Shown: positions 22,080-30,534, numbered from the stretch's first letter. The stretch is DNA of 35,597 nucleotides from an uncultured Selenomonadales bacterium (GCA_937877545.1 CALFJE010000008.1:1-35597); one strand, 5' to 3'. Numbers and translations are program-made. Notes: generated by a model from the sequence alone, not told the origin.

Positions 22080-23158
22080 AGATTTTAATTTTATCGGCGT
22101 CAATCGGCGCGGGGCACACCAAGGCGGCGGAGGCAATTCAATTAGGAATTAGGAATGAGGAAATAGGAATTGATGTTCGGGTTGTAGACTTCATGGCGCG
22201 GGAGGTATCGACGCTGAATTGGCTGACGAAAAAAATTTACCTCGCGACATTGCGATTTATCCCCGACCTCTACGACAGGATTTACAAATTCGCGGACGGG
22301 CGGAAGGTTGGCGTCTCGGCAAGGTTTCTAAGCTCCGCGCTGATGTATTTGCCGTTCGCCCGCCTGCTGAACGAATTCCGCCCCGACGTGGTGATTTGCA
22401 CGCACCCGTTCCCCGAAGCCGCCGCGTCGCTGTGGAAGTTCCTCCACGCCAAATCTGCGCGGAATTTTTTATTGGCGACGGTGCTGACGGATTACTCGCT
22501 CCACGAGATTTGGATTTACGGCGAAGTCGACGCGTACTTTGTCGCCACGCCCGATATGAAACGGAACCTCGCCGCGCATTGCCGTCCGGGACAGAAAATC
22601 TTCGCTACGGGCATACCAATCAACCAAAAGTTTGCCGCCGTTAAGAGGTGTCCGCACGCCGTCACGACGATTTTAATCATGGGCGGCGGCTTGGGACTCG
22701 GCTCGATTGAGGACACACTCCTTGAGCTGGATAAAATTTCCAAACCGCTTAAGGTTGTGGTCGTCGCGGGGCAAAACGAAAAACTCTTGACGCGGCTAAA
22801 AAAATTCCGCTCAAAGCACGAGTTGATAATTTTCGGCTACGTCGCGGACGTGCACAGGCTCATGGCGGCGGCGGACTTGCTGATAACCAAGCCGGGCGCG
22901 TTGACAATGACGGAGGCTTTCGCCGTCGGAGTGCCGCTTATCCTGCACGCGCCAATCCCCGGACCGGAGGCGTTAAATGCGGCTTACGCGGTAACTCACG
23001 GCGCGGCTGTTTCCGTCGGCAAGCAAAAAATTTCCGCCGTCATAGAGGATTTATTAAGCGAACCTGCGCGGCTCGACAAGATGTCACGTGCCGCCAAAAG
23101 TATCGCCAAACCGCTCGCCGCTCAAGATATTGCAAAAAAAATCGGCTCCGCCACTTGA
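22076..23158 (+). CDS. Glycosyltransferase of the monogalactosyldiacylglycerol synthase / UgtP family (360 aa)
   Basis: These GT28-type enzymes transfer a hexose to diacylglycerol at the membrane to make glycolipids. The N-terminal MGDG-synthase type domain shows LILSASIGAGHTKAAEAI and the segment FRPDVVICTHPFPEAA; the C-terminal domain has ILIMGGGLGLGSIEDTL, FGYVADVHRLMAAADLLITKPGALTMTEA and PGPEALNA, the sugar-nucleotide site. It is related to MurG but distinct from the true murG in this window. The GTG start overlaps the SDR stop (GTGA). Heptamer repeats are embedded in frame at residues 22-31. The donor sugar and exact lipid product are not deducible. Confidence 0.9.
   Translation: MKILILSASIGAGHTKAAEAIQLGIRNEEIGIDVRVVDFMAREVSTLNWLTKKIYLATLRFIPDLYDRIYKFADGRKVGVSARFLSSALMYLPFARLLNEFRPDVVICTHPFPEAAASLWKFLHAKSARNFLLATVLTDYSLHEIWIYGEVDAYFVATPDMKRNLAAHCRPGQKIFATGIPINQKFAAVKRCPHAVTTILIMGGGLGLGSIEDTLLELDKISKPLKVVVVAGQNEKLLTRLKKFRSKHELIIFGYVADVHRLMAAADLLITKPGALTMTEAFAVGVPLILHAPIPGPEALNAAYAVTHGAAVSVGKQKISAVIEDLLSEPARLDKMSRAAKSIAKPLAAQDIAKKIGSAT
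22141..22168 (+). repeat. Heptamer tandem repeat inside the glycosyltransferase gene
   Basis: Four consecutive units read ATTAGGA, ATTAGGA, ATGAGGA, AATAGGA. They encode LGIRNEEIG, between the first helix and second strand of the N-terminal domain. The first two units are identical to those at 24531-24544. Confidence 0.75.
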
Positions 23159-23174
23159 CGAAGCCGTATTTTTT
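23134..23174. terminator. Bidirectional terminator between the glycosyltransferase gene and pssA
   Basis: A stem CGGCTCCG / CGAAGCCG with one mismatch (23143-23150 with 23159-23166) has A-runs on its left and T-runs on its right, so it can end both converging transcripts. The glycosyltransferase stop codon lies in the loop, and the pssA stop lies in the right T-run. Confidence 0.75.
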
Positions 23175-23871
23175 ATAATTTATCCCGCGTCATTAACGCT
23201 ATCAGCGAATTTATTATCCCGAATATCGCATAAGTCGCGAATATCGCCGTTAAAAATCCTTGAATCGACTGCGTTAAATACATTATTCCAGCGAAAATTA
23301 ACGCCGCAGAGATTTTTGACGCAAAAAATATTTTTTCGCCGCCGCCCTTGAAGTCGGGATAATGCACGTGCGAAACCATTAAATACGCCACGATTATAAC
23401 CGTTATCGGGTAGACAAGCCCGAAATTTGCGGGATCTATGCCCGTGTCGAGGAATAACAGCGTCGTCGTCGCGATTATGCAACCGCCCGCCGGGATAGCC
23501 AAGCCCATAAAAAATCCGTGTACCACGTTCGTGTTGACGTTGAACCGCGCAAGCCGCCACATGCCGCACAGGGCAAAGATTATCGCCGCCGCCTTGCCGA
23601 GCATTCCGTAATTGTGCATACAAAACGAATACGCCAAAAACGCCGGCGCAACGCCGAACGAGCCGAGGTCGCACAGAGAATCCATTTCCTTGCCCAGCTC
23701 CGACGCCGCATTTAACGCCCGCGCTACTCGTCCGTCCAGCCCGTCCGCTATCAACGCCAGCAGGATGAACACCGACGCATAAAAAAAATTGCCTTCGTAG
23801 GTCGCAAGTATCGAAAGCATTCCGAATAACAAATTCGCCGCCGTGCAGGCGTTTGGGAGCAACCACTTCAT
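23173..23871 (-). CDS. pssA: CDP-diacylglycerol--serine O-phosphatidyltransferase
   Basis: PssA makes phosphatidylserine from CDP-diacylglycerol and serine in the inner membrane. The CDP-alcohol phosphotransferase signature DG-x2-AR...G-x3-D-x3-D is visible (DGLDGRVAR then GKEMDSLCD). Several hydrophobic membrane helices follow, and LARFNVNT matches the bacterial type II PssA family. I prefer ATG at 23869-23871 because GAGGTGG lies about 5 nt before it; a GTG nine bases upstream is possible but has no spaced ribosome binding site. It follows psd, so both steps to phosphatidylethanolamine are encoded together. It is the last gene of the glmS unit. Confidence 0.94.
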   Translation of the reverse strand: MKWLLPNACTAANLLFGMLSILATYEGNFFYASVFILLALIADGLDGRVARALNAASELGKEMDSLCDLGSFGVAPAFLAYSFCMHNYGMLGKAAAIIFALCGMWRLARFNVNTNVVHGFFMGLAIPAGGCIIATTTLLFLDTGIDPANFGLVYPITVIIVAYLMVSHVHYPDFKGGGEKIFFASKISAALIFAGIMYLTQSIQGFLTAIFATYAIFGIINSLIALMTRDKL

Positions 23872-23881
23872 TTGAGCCACC

Positions 23882-24508
23882 TCACTCTATCCGACCGATA
23901 ATAGTTTCGCCGCCGCGAACCTTATCGCCCTTTTTGACCAAGACCTCGACATTATCGGGGACGACCAACTCCGTGCACGAGCCGAAACGAATCAAGCCGT
24001 AGAGTTCGCCCTTTTCGAGCTTATCGTCCAGCGTGACCCAACTGACAATCCGCCGCGCCAATATCCCCGCCACTTGCGTAACCGTCACGCGGAGCTTGTC
24101 GTTTTCTATGCCGATTAAATGCCGCTCGTTCTCGAAGCCGACCGAATCTTTATAGGCGGGGCGAAAACGTCCGCAAACGTATTTTTGAATTTTAATTTCG
24201 CCGGCTATCGGACTGCGATTAACATGCACGTCGAACACCGACAGGAAAATTATCACCTTGCGACACGGCGATTTGATAAAGTCATCGCTCTCGACTTCCA
24301 CCACGTCTTGAACGGTGCCGTCGGCGGGCGACACGATTAAATTCGGGTCGGCGGGGATAATTCGCGTCGGGTTGCGGAAAAAATAAATGCAGTAGCAGGC
24401 TATAACGGCGGGCAGAATCGCGGCGTAGGGATTTATCAGCACGCCGAGAAAAAGCGCGATAAGGAGCGCGACGCCCGCGAAATAATAACCTTCTCTGATA
24501 ATGCTCAA
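23882..24508 (-). CDS. psd: Phosphatidylserine decarboxylase (short, Firmicutes/archaeal type)
   Basis: Psd converts phosphatidylserine to phosphatidylethanolamine with a pyruvoyl cofactor made by self-cleavage. The cleavage site is visible as IRFGSCTEL, where the Ser of FGS becomes the pyruvoyl group. Other features are two N-terminal hydrophobic helices, FFRNPTR, SPADGTV and FLSVFDVHVNRSP. The length of about 208 residues is typical of the short class. I chose TTG at 24506-24508, 10 nt after AAGGAG; a GTG three codons upstream is only 1 nt from that site. It is followed by pssA after 10 bp and preceded by heptamer repeats at the end of tagA. Confidence 0.92.
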   Translation of the reverse strand: MSIIREGYYFAGVALLIALFLGVLINPYAAILPAVIACYCIYFFRNPTRIIPADPNLIVSPADGTVQDVVEVESDDFIKSPCRKVIIFLSVFDVHVNRSPIAGEIKIQKYVCGRFRPAYKDSVGFENERHLIGIENDKLRVTVTQVAGILARRIVSWVTLDDKLEKGELYGLIRFGSCTELVVPDNVEVLVKKGDKVRGGETIIGRIE

Positions 24509-24523
24509 AACTATCACGCTCCT

Positions 24524-24550
24524 TCTAGGAATTAGGAATTAGGAATTAGG
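24524..24550. repeat. Heptamer tandem repeat between tagA and psd
   Basis: Plus-strand units are TCTAGGA, ATTAGGA, ATTAGGA, ATTAGGC. The minus-strand reading of these bases supplies the last codons and the TAA stop of tagA (stop at 24539-24541). Confidence 0.8.
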
Positions 24551-25276
24551 CTCTGTTTTTTGCTTGTGGACTTTGAGGACGAATTTCGGCAGGGCAAGCA
24601 ATCTTCCTGCGCGGGAAGGTTGCAACATTGCGCGGAAAAGCCATTCCAACCTTGCGCGTTGCATCCAAAGCGGCGCACGCTTGACGACGCCCGCCATAAC
24701 GTCGAACGTGCCGCCCACCCCGATTGATACCGGTATGTTCAATTCGTCTTTGTACTTGGCGAGCCATTTCTCCTGCTTCGGGACGCCCAGAGCCGCCAGT
24801 AAAATATCTGCGCGGGAGGCTTTAATTTGCGCAATGATGTCAGGCTCGTCGGCGGGCTTAAAGTAGCCGTTGCGCGTGCCCGCGATTTGTATGCCGGGGT
24901 AAAGTACCTCGGCTTTAGCTTTGGCTTTATCGGCGATACCGGGCGCGGCTCCGAACAGGAAAAATCGCCAACCTTTACTTGGCGCGACTTTCATGAGTTC
25001 CTGAACCAAATCGAAGCCCGCGACGCGTTCGGGCATTGACTTGCCGAGGTGTCGCGCCGCCCAGACCGTCCCCGCGCCGTCAGGTACCACCAAGCTTGCC
25101 GCGTTCAATATCCGTTTAAGCTCGTCGTCGTGCGTGGCGTTCAAAAGCATTTCGGCGTTCGCCGTCGCCACCATTGACGGCTCGCCCGCCGCGATTAAAC
25201 TTTCCACCCGCTCGACCGCTTGAGCCATTGTCACCGCGTCGACTTGCACGCCCAAAATTTTCACTCGTTTATCCAT
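24539..25276 (-). CDS. tagA: WecG/TagA/CpsF family glycosyltransferase
   Basis: GT26 enzymes add N-acetylmannosaminuronic acid or N-acetylmannosamine to a lipid-linked acceptor in enterobacterial common antigen, teichoic acid linkage unit or capsule synthesis. Family motifs visible are VATANAEMLLNA, PDGAGTVWAAR, ERVAGFDLV, FLFGAAPG, NGYF, ALGVPKQEKW, and SIGVGGTFDVMAG followed by RAPLWMQRARLEWLFR. ATG at 25274-25276 follows GGAG by 7 nt and overlaps the DpnII-like gene by 8 bp. The last residues (PNS) and the stop codon are made by heptamer repeats, so the natural C-terminus may have been altered. In a Gram-negative cell the acceptor is probably an envelope polysaccharide (inference). Confidence 0.92.
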   Translation of the reverse strand: MDKRVKILGVQVDAVTMAQAVERVESLIAAGEPSMVATANAEMLLNATHDDELKRILNAASLVVPDGAGTVWAARHLGKSMPERVAGFDLVQELMKVAPSKGWRFFLFGAAPGIADKAKAKAEVLYPGIQIAGTRNGYFKPADEPDIIAQIKASRADILLAALGVPKQEKWLAKYKDELNIPVSIGVGGTFDVMAGVVKRAPLWMQRARLEWLFRAMLQPSRAGRLLALPKFVLKVHKQKTEPNS

Positions 25277-26114
25277 TGAAAAGCTCCGTAAAAATCCCGT
25301 CCTCCAAATCACGAATATTATACAACGTATCAAGGACGAGGAAAGTCTCCTTTAAATTTTTCCGCGCAGAGTGCCAACCGCCGCCGTCGGTTATCCAAAC
25401 GAACGCAAAGCCGTCGACGCCCCGCGCCTCCAGAGCGATTGTCTTATAGCTCCGCGCAGTCTCGTTGAGTTTGGAGCCGCCGCTCGCGTAAAAATTTGTT
25501 TCGATACCAAAAATCTTGCTTGAAGTCTCAACCACGAAGTCAAAGCGTTTGGTCGAAGTCCCCGCCGCCGATATTGCCGACAAGTCAAGCCCGAACGTCT
25601 TTTCCGCGTCGTCAAGGTACATCTCCTTACGATAAGCGACGCCCGCCTCGCGCAGAAAGTGTTCGACGAGCCGCTCCATTTGATGTCCACCGCGATTTTT
25701 CCGCCCGTTTGAATCCAGCCCGACCTCCACGCCCGTCACGTAGTCATACAGGTTGCCGATAACGTGATTCGCCAGCAAATCAAACAACCCCGTCTGCCGC
25801 ATGAAGTATTTATATTGCTCGACAGATTGATTCGGCGCGTCGAAGCGATAATTTGTGTCGCGGCAAAAGATTTCCTCTGCGCGGACAGCCAACAGAATCG
25901 GTATCGCCTTCAAGCATTCGGGGTAACGCGTCAAGAGGTTTTCAAAATCCGCCTCGATATTCTTTGAGCCGACAAGCGAATTCAAAATGTGAATCTCGAC
26001 CCTCAAGCGTTCGGCGTTGGCGTAGACCTTGGCAAAATCGGTGTAGTAGTCGTAGCCGTTGATTGAGGCGCGGAAGGTCGCGAGCCACGCCTCAAAGTTT
26101 CTGTTCGCGGGCAT
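25269..26114 (-). CDS. DpnII-like type II restriction endonuclease (281 aa)
   Basis: The protein resembles the R.DpnII/MboI group, which cuts unmethylated GATC. A PD-(D/E)XK-type centre is suggested by KRFDFVVETSSKIFGIETNFY: Asp, then Glu-X-Asn in place of the classical E-X-K, as in this family. Other features are the N-terminal FEAWLATFRASINGYDYY, GLDSNGRKNRGGHQMERLVE, and the C-terminal FVWITDGGGWHSARKNL. The length is close to R.DpnII. ATG follows GGAGAG and overlaps the upstream methyltransferase gene by 23 bp; the 3' end overlaps tagA by 8 bp. GATC specificity is inferred from the family and the neighbour. Confidence 0.87.
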   Translation of the reverse strand: MPANRNFEAWLATFRASINGYDYYTDFAKVYANAERLRVEIHILNSLVGSKNIEADFENLLTRYPECLKAIPILLAVRAEEIFCRDTNYRFDAPNQSVEQYKYFMRQTGLFDLLANHVIGNLYDYVTGVEVGLDSNGRKNRGGHQMERLVEHFLREAGVAYRKEMYLDDAEKTFGLDLSAISAAGTSTKRFDFVVETSSKIFGIETNFYASGGSKLNETARSYKTIALEARGVDGFAFVWITDGGGWHSARKNLKETFLVLDTLYNIRDLEDGIFTELFNG

Positions 26115-26862
26115 GAATCAATCTCTCCTTGGCAAGCGCGATAAATGCGGCGTCGTTGTCGATACCGATAAATTTCCTTCCCAGAATCTTGCAGGCGACG
26201 CCCGTCGTGCCCGAACCGCAAAACGGATCCAAAACCAAATCGCCCTCCTGCGTCGACGCCGACAAAATTCTTTCCAACAGGTACAGCGGCTTTTGAGTCG
26301 GGTGTTTGCCGAAAGTCTTTTCGCGTTGCGGCGTCAAAGCTCCCGTCCAAACGTCCTTCATTTGCTTGCCGCCGTTAAGCTCCTTCATGAGCGCGTAGTT
26401 GAAATAATGCTTAGCCTTGGCGTCTTTCTTTGCCCAAAGGAGCGTCTCGGTGCTGTGCGTGAAGTATCGGCAACTCAAATTCGGCGGCGGATTGGTCTTT
26501 TGCCACGTGATGTTGTTCATGATTTTGAAGCCCGCCTGCTCCACAGCCATGCCGACGGAATAAATATTGTGCAACGTGCCGCTGACCCAAATCGTGCCGT
26601 TGGGCTTGAGGATTTTCCTGCAAAGTTTCAGCCAGCGTCGATTAAAGGCGTGCTTGGCGTCCGGCGTAGCGGCTTTATCCCAATCGCCCTTGTCGACGGG
26701 AGCCGCCTTGCCGCCCTTGCACGTTCTGCCGCCGTTCGACAGGAAATAGGGCGGGTCGGCAAAGATAACGTCGACGCTCTCGGCAGGGAAATTCTTCAAC
26801 AGCTTAAGCGAATCGGCGAGGTAAAGCGCGGAATCGGCGTCCCTAAAAAATGCGTCAATCAT
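26092..26862 (-). CDS. DpnA-like N6-adenine DNA methyltransferase (beta class, 256 aa)
   Basis: The catalytic motif DPPYFLSNGG comes first (near residue 36) and the SAM motif DPFCGSGTTGVA late (near residue 215), the order of beta-class amino-methyltransferases such as DpnA. KHPTQKPLYLLERI precedes the SAM motif, as usual. It should protect host sites from the adjacent endonuclease, presumably by methylating A in GATC (inference). The alpha-class enzyme DpnM, present in the reference DpnII system, is not in this window. ATG follows GAGGAG; it overlaps the DUF262 gene by 8 bp and the endonuclease gene by 23 bp. Confidence 0.92.
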   Translation of the reverse strand: MIDAFFRDADSALYLADSLKLLKNFPAESVDVIFADPPYFLSNGGRTCKGGKAAPVDKGDWDKAATPDAKHAFNRRWLKLCRKILKPNGTIWVSGTLHNIYSVGMAVEQAGFKIMNNITWQKTNPPPNLSCRYFTHSTETLLWAKKDAKAKHYFNYALMKELNGGKQMKDVWTGALTPQREKTFGKHPTQKPLYLLERILSASTQEGDLVLDPFCGSGTTGVACKILGRKFIGIDNDAAFIALAKERLIHAREQKL

Positions 26863-28708
26863 TAAACTCCTCTGTGTTCCAAATTAAATTCACCAATTGC
26901 ACAACCAGCTGTGTACGCTTTTCAATCTCCGCCTTGCCGAATTTATCAAACGAATCGAACGACAATTTATTCTCGTTAATAAATCTGTCAAAGGGCGTAT
27001 TTTGATAGGTTTGCTTACCGAGCGACGCCGCATAGGTGTTTCCGCTTGTCGAACAATACTTTTCGAGCTTTTGAGGATAATCGCTGTCGTTAAGGCCGGC
27101 GTTAATGCTTTTTCGCAAGAGGAGCAACGCGCCGATTTTATTTCGATAGTTGTCGAACTCTTCACTGTTGAAAAATTTATTGCCGATAATATGCTCAATC
27201 TCGAAAGGATCCGCCGTCGTCGTCATATATTCGTTATAATGTGACGTTCCGCTCGTTTGCTCTTCGATAAAGCTCGTGATTCGCGCCAAAATATTTTTGA
27301 CGTATTTTTTATTGGACTTGTTCAAACTAAATGCAGGAACTGTCGTTTCGGGATGATAATCTAAGGCGTCATAATGCGCTTTCAGCTTGGCTTTGAGCGC
27401 GTCAATCGAACAGCCGCGAATGTCTTTAGCGATTCTGAAAATATAATCTTGAATGGTGTTGTAGCTGAGCGATTTACGATTCATGACTCGCATATTAACC
27501 CACAAATCGATAAAGCGTGCCGCCAAATTGATTTTCTGCGTGACGGTCGCCGCCTCGTCATTGTAACGAATCGGAGCCATCAAAAACAGCGGTTGCAGAG
27601 TGAAATTCACTTGCGCATTGTAATAGACATACTTTGTATCTTCGGAAAAAGTTTCTTCAGCGTCGCGTATCCGCAGATAAATCTCGACAAAGTAATCAAA
27701 TGCCTCAATGAATCGCTCATAATCCGTCGTAATGTTGAGGGTAAGCCGCTTATGCTCGTCGCGCACCCACTTATGAAACTCTCTGCCGATTTGGGCGAAG
27801 TCCGAAAAATCCTCTCTGAAATTTTCCGTCGGCTCGTCTTCAAAAAGACTTATTTGTAGCGGCGCGGTTTCTTCTTTGACAAGTTGAACCTCGGCATATT
27901 GAGCACGGAGCCACGTCCGAATAAAAATTTCGTCGCCCTTGTCGTCGTCTCTTTTCAAACGGTCGATTTGCTCTTTCCAACGCTTATTGAGCTTTTCGCG
28001 CCTGTCGTTGCTTTTAATCTCGGACAGCAGATAACTTTTAAGCATTTCCGACGGCGTAAGATTAAGCCCGCGATCGTTCATCGTGATAAAAATTTTACTT
28101 GCGTCCTGTTCGTCTTGCGCCACAATCTCGATAAAATAAACTTTTTCAATCAGCCAATCGCAGAAGTTCAACAGCATGTCGTCTGTTATTTCATCAGGAA
28201 AGAGGGCGATAATATCGTTGTAGCGTTCGCAGAGATTCTTGACGGATTCGATTGAGTTGCTCGCGTCGAAATTGTCGAGATTGTCTTTAAAAATCGCCTC
28301 CATGCAAGCTTGGCGTTCGGCGACATTTATATTGAAAGACTTTTTTCCGCGAACTTCGGAATAGATGATTTGCTCAACGGTCGGATGAAGTTCTTTGCGT
28401 TTGCTTAGACGATTGCGCAAATACATGAGGAGCAACGTCAACGAGGAGAAGCGTTGTTGCCCGTCGACGATTGCATTTTCGCGCCCCGCCAAAATTATCG
28501 AACCCATGAAATAAATATCGTAATTCGCCGCGTCGTCGCGTGTATGCCCCGGCTTATAGTTCCTTAAAAATTCCGTTGTCAGGTCGTCAAGCAATTCTTC
28601 AATCTGCCGCCGTTGCCAACGATATTCGCGCTGATAGTAATGCAACGTGTACTTGATATTTTGCAACAGCCCCATCAAATTGCGCGGCGTGCCTTTAATT
28701 TCTTTCAT
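26855..28708 (-). CDS. DUF262 / DUF1524 (GmrSD-like) protein, putative defence nuclease (617 aa)
   Basis: The N-terminal DUF262 part has YQREYRWQRRQIEELLDDL and GSIIL...IVDGQQRFSSLTLLL, with the DGQQR motif used for nucleotide binding or hydrolysis in GmrS-type proteins. The C-terminal DUF1524 part has FEIEHIIGNKFFN and a NKIGALLLLRKSIN segment, an HNH-like His-Me nuclease module as in GmrD. Fused proteins of this kind include type IV enzymes that cut modified DNA; the target here is unknown. The start ATG overlaps the glmS stop (ATGA) and has only a weak ribosome binding site, so translation is probably coupled to glmS. Its stop overlaps the DpnA-like gene by 8 bp. The codon and base use look slightly more AT-rich than its neighbours. 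Confidence 0.88.
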   Translation of the reverse strand: MKEIKGTPRNLMGLLQNIKYTLHYYQREYRWQRRQIEELLDDLTTEFLRNYKPGHTRDDAANYDIYFMGSIILAGRENAIVDGQQRFSSLTLLLMYLRNRLSKRKELHPTVEQIIYSEVRGKKSFNINVAERQACMEAIFKDNLDNFDASNSIESVKNLCERYNDIIALFPDEITDDMLLNFCDWLIEKVYFIEIVAQDEQDASKIFITMNDRGLNLTPSEMLKSYLLSEIKSNDRREKLNKRWKEQIDRLKRDDDKGDEIFIRTWLRAQYAEVQLVKEETAPLQISLFEDEPTENFREDFSDFAQIGREFHKWVRDEHKRLTLNITTDYERFIEAFDYFVEIYLRIRDAEETFSEDTKYVYYNAQVNFTLQPLFLMAPIRYNDEAATVTQKINLAARFIDLWVNMRVMNRKSLSYNTIQDYIFRIAKDIRGCSIDALKAKLKAHYDALDYHPETTVPAFSLNKSNKKYVKNILARITSFIEEQTSGTSHYNEYMTTTADPFEIEHIIGNKFFNSEEFDNYRNKIGALLLLRKSINAGLNDSDYPQKLEKYCSTSGNTYAASLGKQTYQNTPFDRFINENKLSFDSFDKFGKAEIEKRTQLVVQLVNLIWNTEEFND

Positions 28709-30534
28709 TCGACAGTTACCGATTTGGCGAGGTTGCGCGGCTTATCCACGTCGCAACCCCGCGTTATCGCCGCGTAGTAGGCAAGCAGTTGCAACGGCAC
28801 GACCGTAAGGAGCGGTATCAACAGCTCGTCGGTTTCGGGCACAAAAATCACGTGGTCTAGGTATTTTTCCAGCTCCGAATCACCTTGAGCCGCTATGCCG
28901 ATAACCACCGCGTCACGAGCCTTTACCTCCTTGATGTTTGACAGGGTTTTTTCGTAGACGCTCTTTTGAGTGGCAAGCGCGATAACCGGCACGCCCTCCA
29001 CGATTAAAGCAAGCGTCCCGTGTTTGAGTTCGCCCGAAGCATAAGCCTCCGCGTGTATGTAGGAAATTTCCTTGAGCTTGAGTGCGCCCTCCAAGGCAAC
29101 GTCGTAGTCCAGCGAACGCCCGATATAAAACACGTCCTCGTTGAAGCCGTATTGCCTCGCGAAAGTTTTAATCGGCTCCACGTCCGAAAGCGTCTCGGAA
29201 ATCTGCGCGGGTATCTTTTTGAGCAGGGCTATCAGCTCGCGGATTTTCTCCGCCGGCAACGTCGCGCTTATCTGCGCCATGTACAACGCCAGCATGAACA
29301 TCAGGATTAACTGCGTGGTGTAGGCCTTCGTCGACGCGACGGCTATCTCCGGACCCGCCCACGTGTGAATCACTTGGTGCGCCTCGCGGGCTATCGACGA
29401 GCCGACCACGTTCGTTATCGCCAAAGTCTTCGCGCCCAGCCGTTTGGATTCTTTCAGCGCGGCAAGCGTGTCCGACGTTTCGCCCGATTGACTTACCACG
29501 ATAACAAGAGTCTTATCGTCGACAATCGGGTCACGGTAGCGGTATTCGCTCGCCAAATCGACTTCGACCAACTTACGCGCCAACTTCTCGATATAAAACT
29601 TACCGACAAGCCCCGCGTGATAAGCCGTGCCGCACGCCACGATATAAATTTTGTCAATGCCGTCAAGGAAGGCTTTATCCCAATTCAGCTCGTCGAGGAC
29701 GATTGAGCCGCCGTCCTTGGCAATGCGTTTGCTCATGGTGTCGCGGACGGCTTTGGGCTGTTCGTTAATCTCCTTAAGCATAAAGTGTTCGTAGCCGCCC
29801 TTTTCCGCCGCTTCCGCGTTCCAGGTCACGTGGAAGATTTTCTTGTTGACGACCTCGCCGCGACGATTGAGAATCTGCACGCCGTCTTTCCGCACAAGCG
29901 CAAGTTCGCCGTCGTTGAGGATATAAGTCTGCCGCGTGTGATTGATAATGGCGGGGATGTCGGAGGCTATGAAGTTTTCACCCTTGCCCAAGCCCACGAT
30001 AAGCGGATTGTCCTGCTTGGCGCAAATCAGAATGTCGGGGTGAGCCTTAGCCATGAACGCCAACGAATAGGAGCCTTCGATTTTGTTCAAGACGGTGCGG
30101 ACAGCCTCAACGAAGTCGCCGCGATAAGCCTCCTCGACCAAATGCGCTATGACCTCGGTATCGGTCTCGGAGGTGAATTTGTGCCCGCGAGTGAGCAAGT
30201 CCTCCTTGAGCGGCAGATAGTTTTCGATAATGCCGTTATGGACGACGACAAAATCGCTGCGGCAATCGGTGTGAGGGTGAGCGTTGCTGTCGGAGGGACG
30301 CCCGTGCGTCGCCCAACGCGTATGACCTATGCCGACCGTGCCGGCGGGCAGACGATTCTTGAGCTTGTCCTTGAGCGCGTCGAGCCGCCCGACCGCCTTT
30401 TCGATAAAGACGTTATCGCCGCAATCGACAGCTATGCCCGCCGAGTCGTAGCCCCGATATTCCAACTTCGTCAGCCCGTCCAAAAGAATGGGAGCCGCCT
30501 TTTTATCGCCAATGTATCCGACTATTCCGCACAT
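28705..30534 (-). CDS. glmS: Glutamine--fructose-6-phosphate aminotransferase (isomerizing)
   Basis: GlmS makes glucosamine 6-phosphate from fructose 6-phosphate and glutamine, the first step to UDP-GlcNAc for peptidoglycan and lipid A. The N-terminal Ntn glutaminase domain starts MCGIVGYIGDKKA with catalytic Cys2 and has GIGHTRWATHG and NAHPHTD. Two SIS sugar-isomerase domains follow, with SQSGETSDTLAAL, ASTKAYTTQ and the C-terminal KPRNLAKSVTVE. Length (609 aa) is normal. ATG follows GGAGG. Its own promoter lies 46 nt upstream, leaving a leader of about 40 nt, too short for a glmS ribozyme. It heads the unit glmS-defence genes-tagA-psd-pssA. Confidence 0.98.
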   Translation of the reverse strand: MCGIVGYIGDKKAAPILLDGLTKLEYRGYDSAGIAVDCGDNVFIEKAVGRLDALKDKLKNRLPAGTVGIGHTRWATHGRPSDSNAHPHTDCRSDFVVVHNGIIENYLPLKEDLLTRGHKFTSETDTEVIAHLVEEAYRGDFVEAVRTVLNKIEGSYSLAFMAKAHPDILICAKQDNPLIVGLGKGENFIASDIPAIINHTRQTYILNDGELALVRKDGVQILNRRGEVVNKKIFHVTWNAEAAEKGGYEHFMLKEINEQPKAVRDTMSKRIAKDGGSIVLDELNWDKAFLDGIDKIYIVACGTAYHAGLVGKFYIEKLARKLVEVDLASEYRYRDPIVDDKTLVIVVSQSGETSDTLAALKESKRLGAKTLAITNVVGSSIAREAHQVIHTWAGPEIAVASTKAYTTQLILMFMLALYMAQISATLPAEKIRELIALLKKIPAQISETLSDVEPIKTFARQYGFNEDVFYIGRSLDYDVALEGALKLKEISYIHAEAYASGELKHGTLALIVEGVPVIALATQKSVYEKTLSNIKEVKARDAVVIGIAAQGDSELEKYLDHVIFVPETDELLIPLLTVVPLQLLAYYAAITRGCDVDKPRNLAKSVTVE

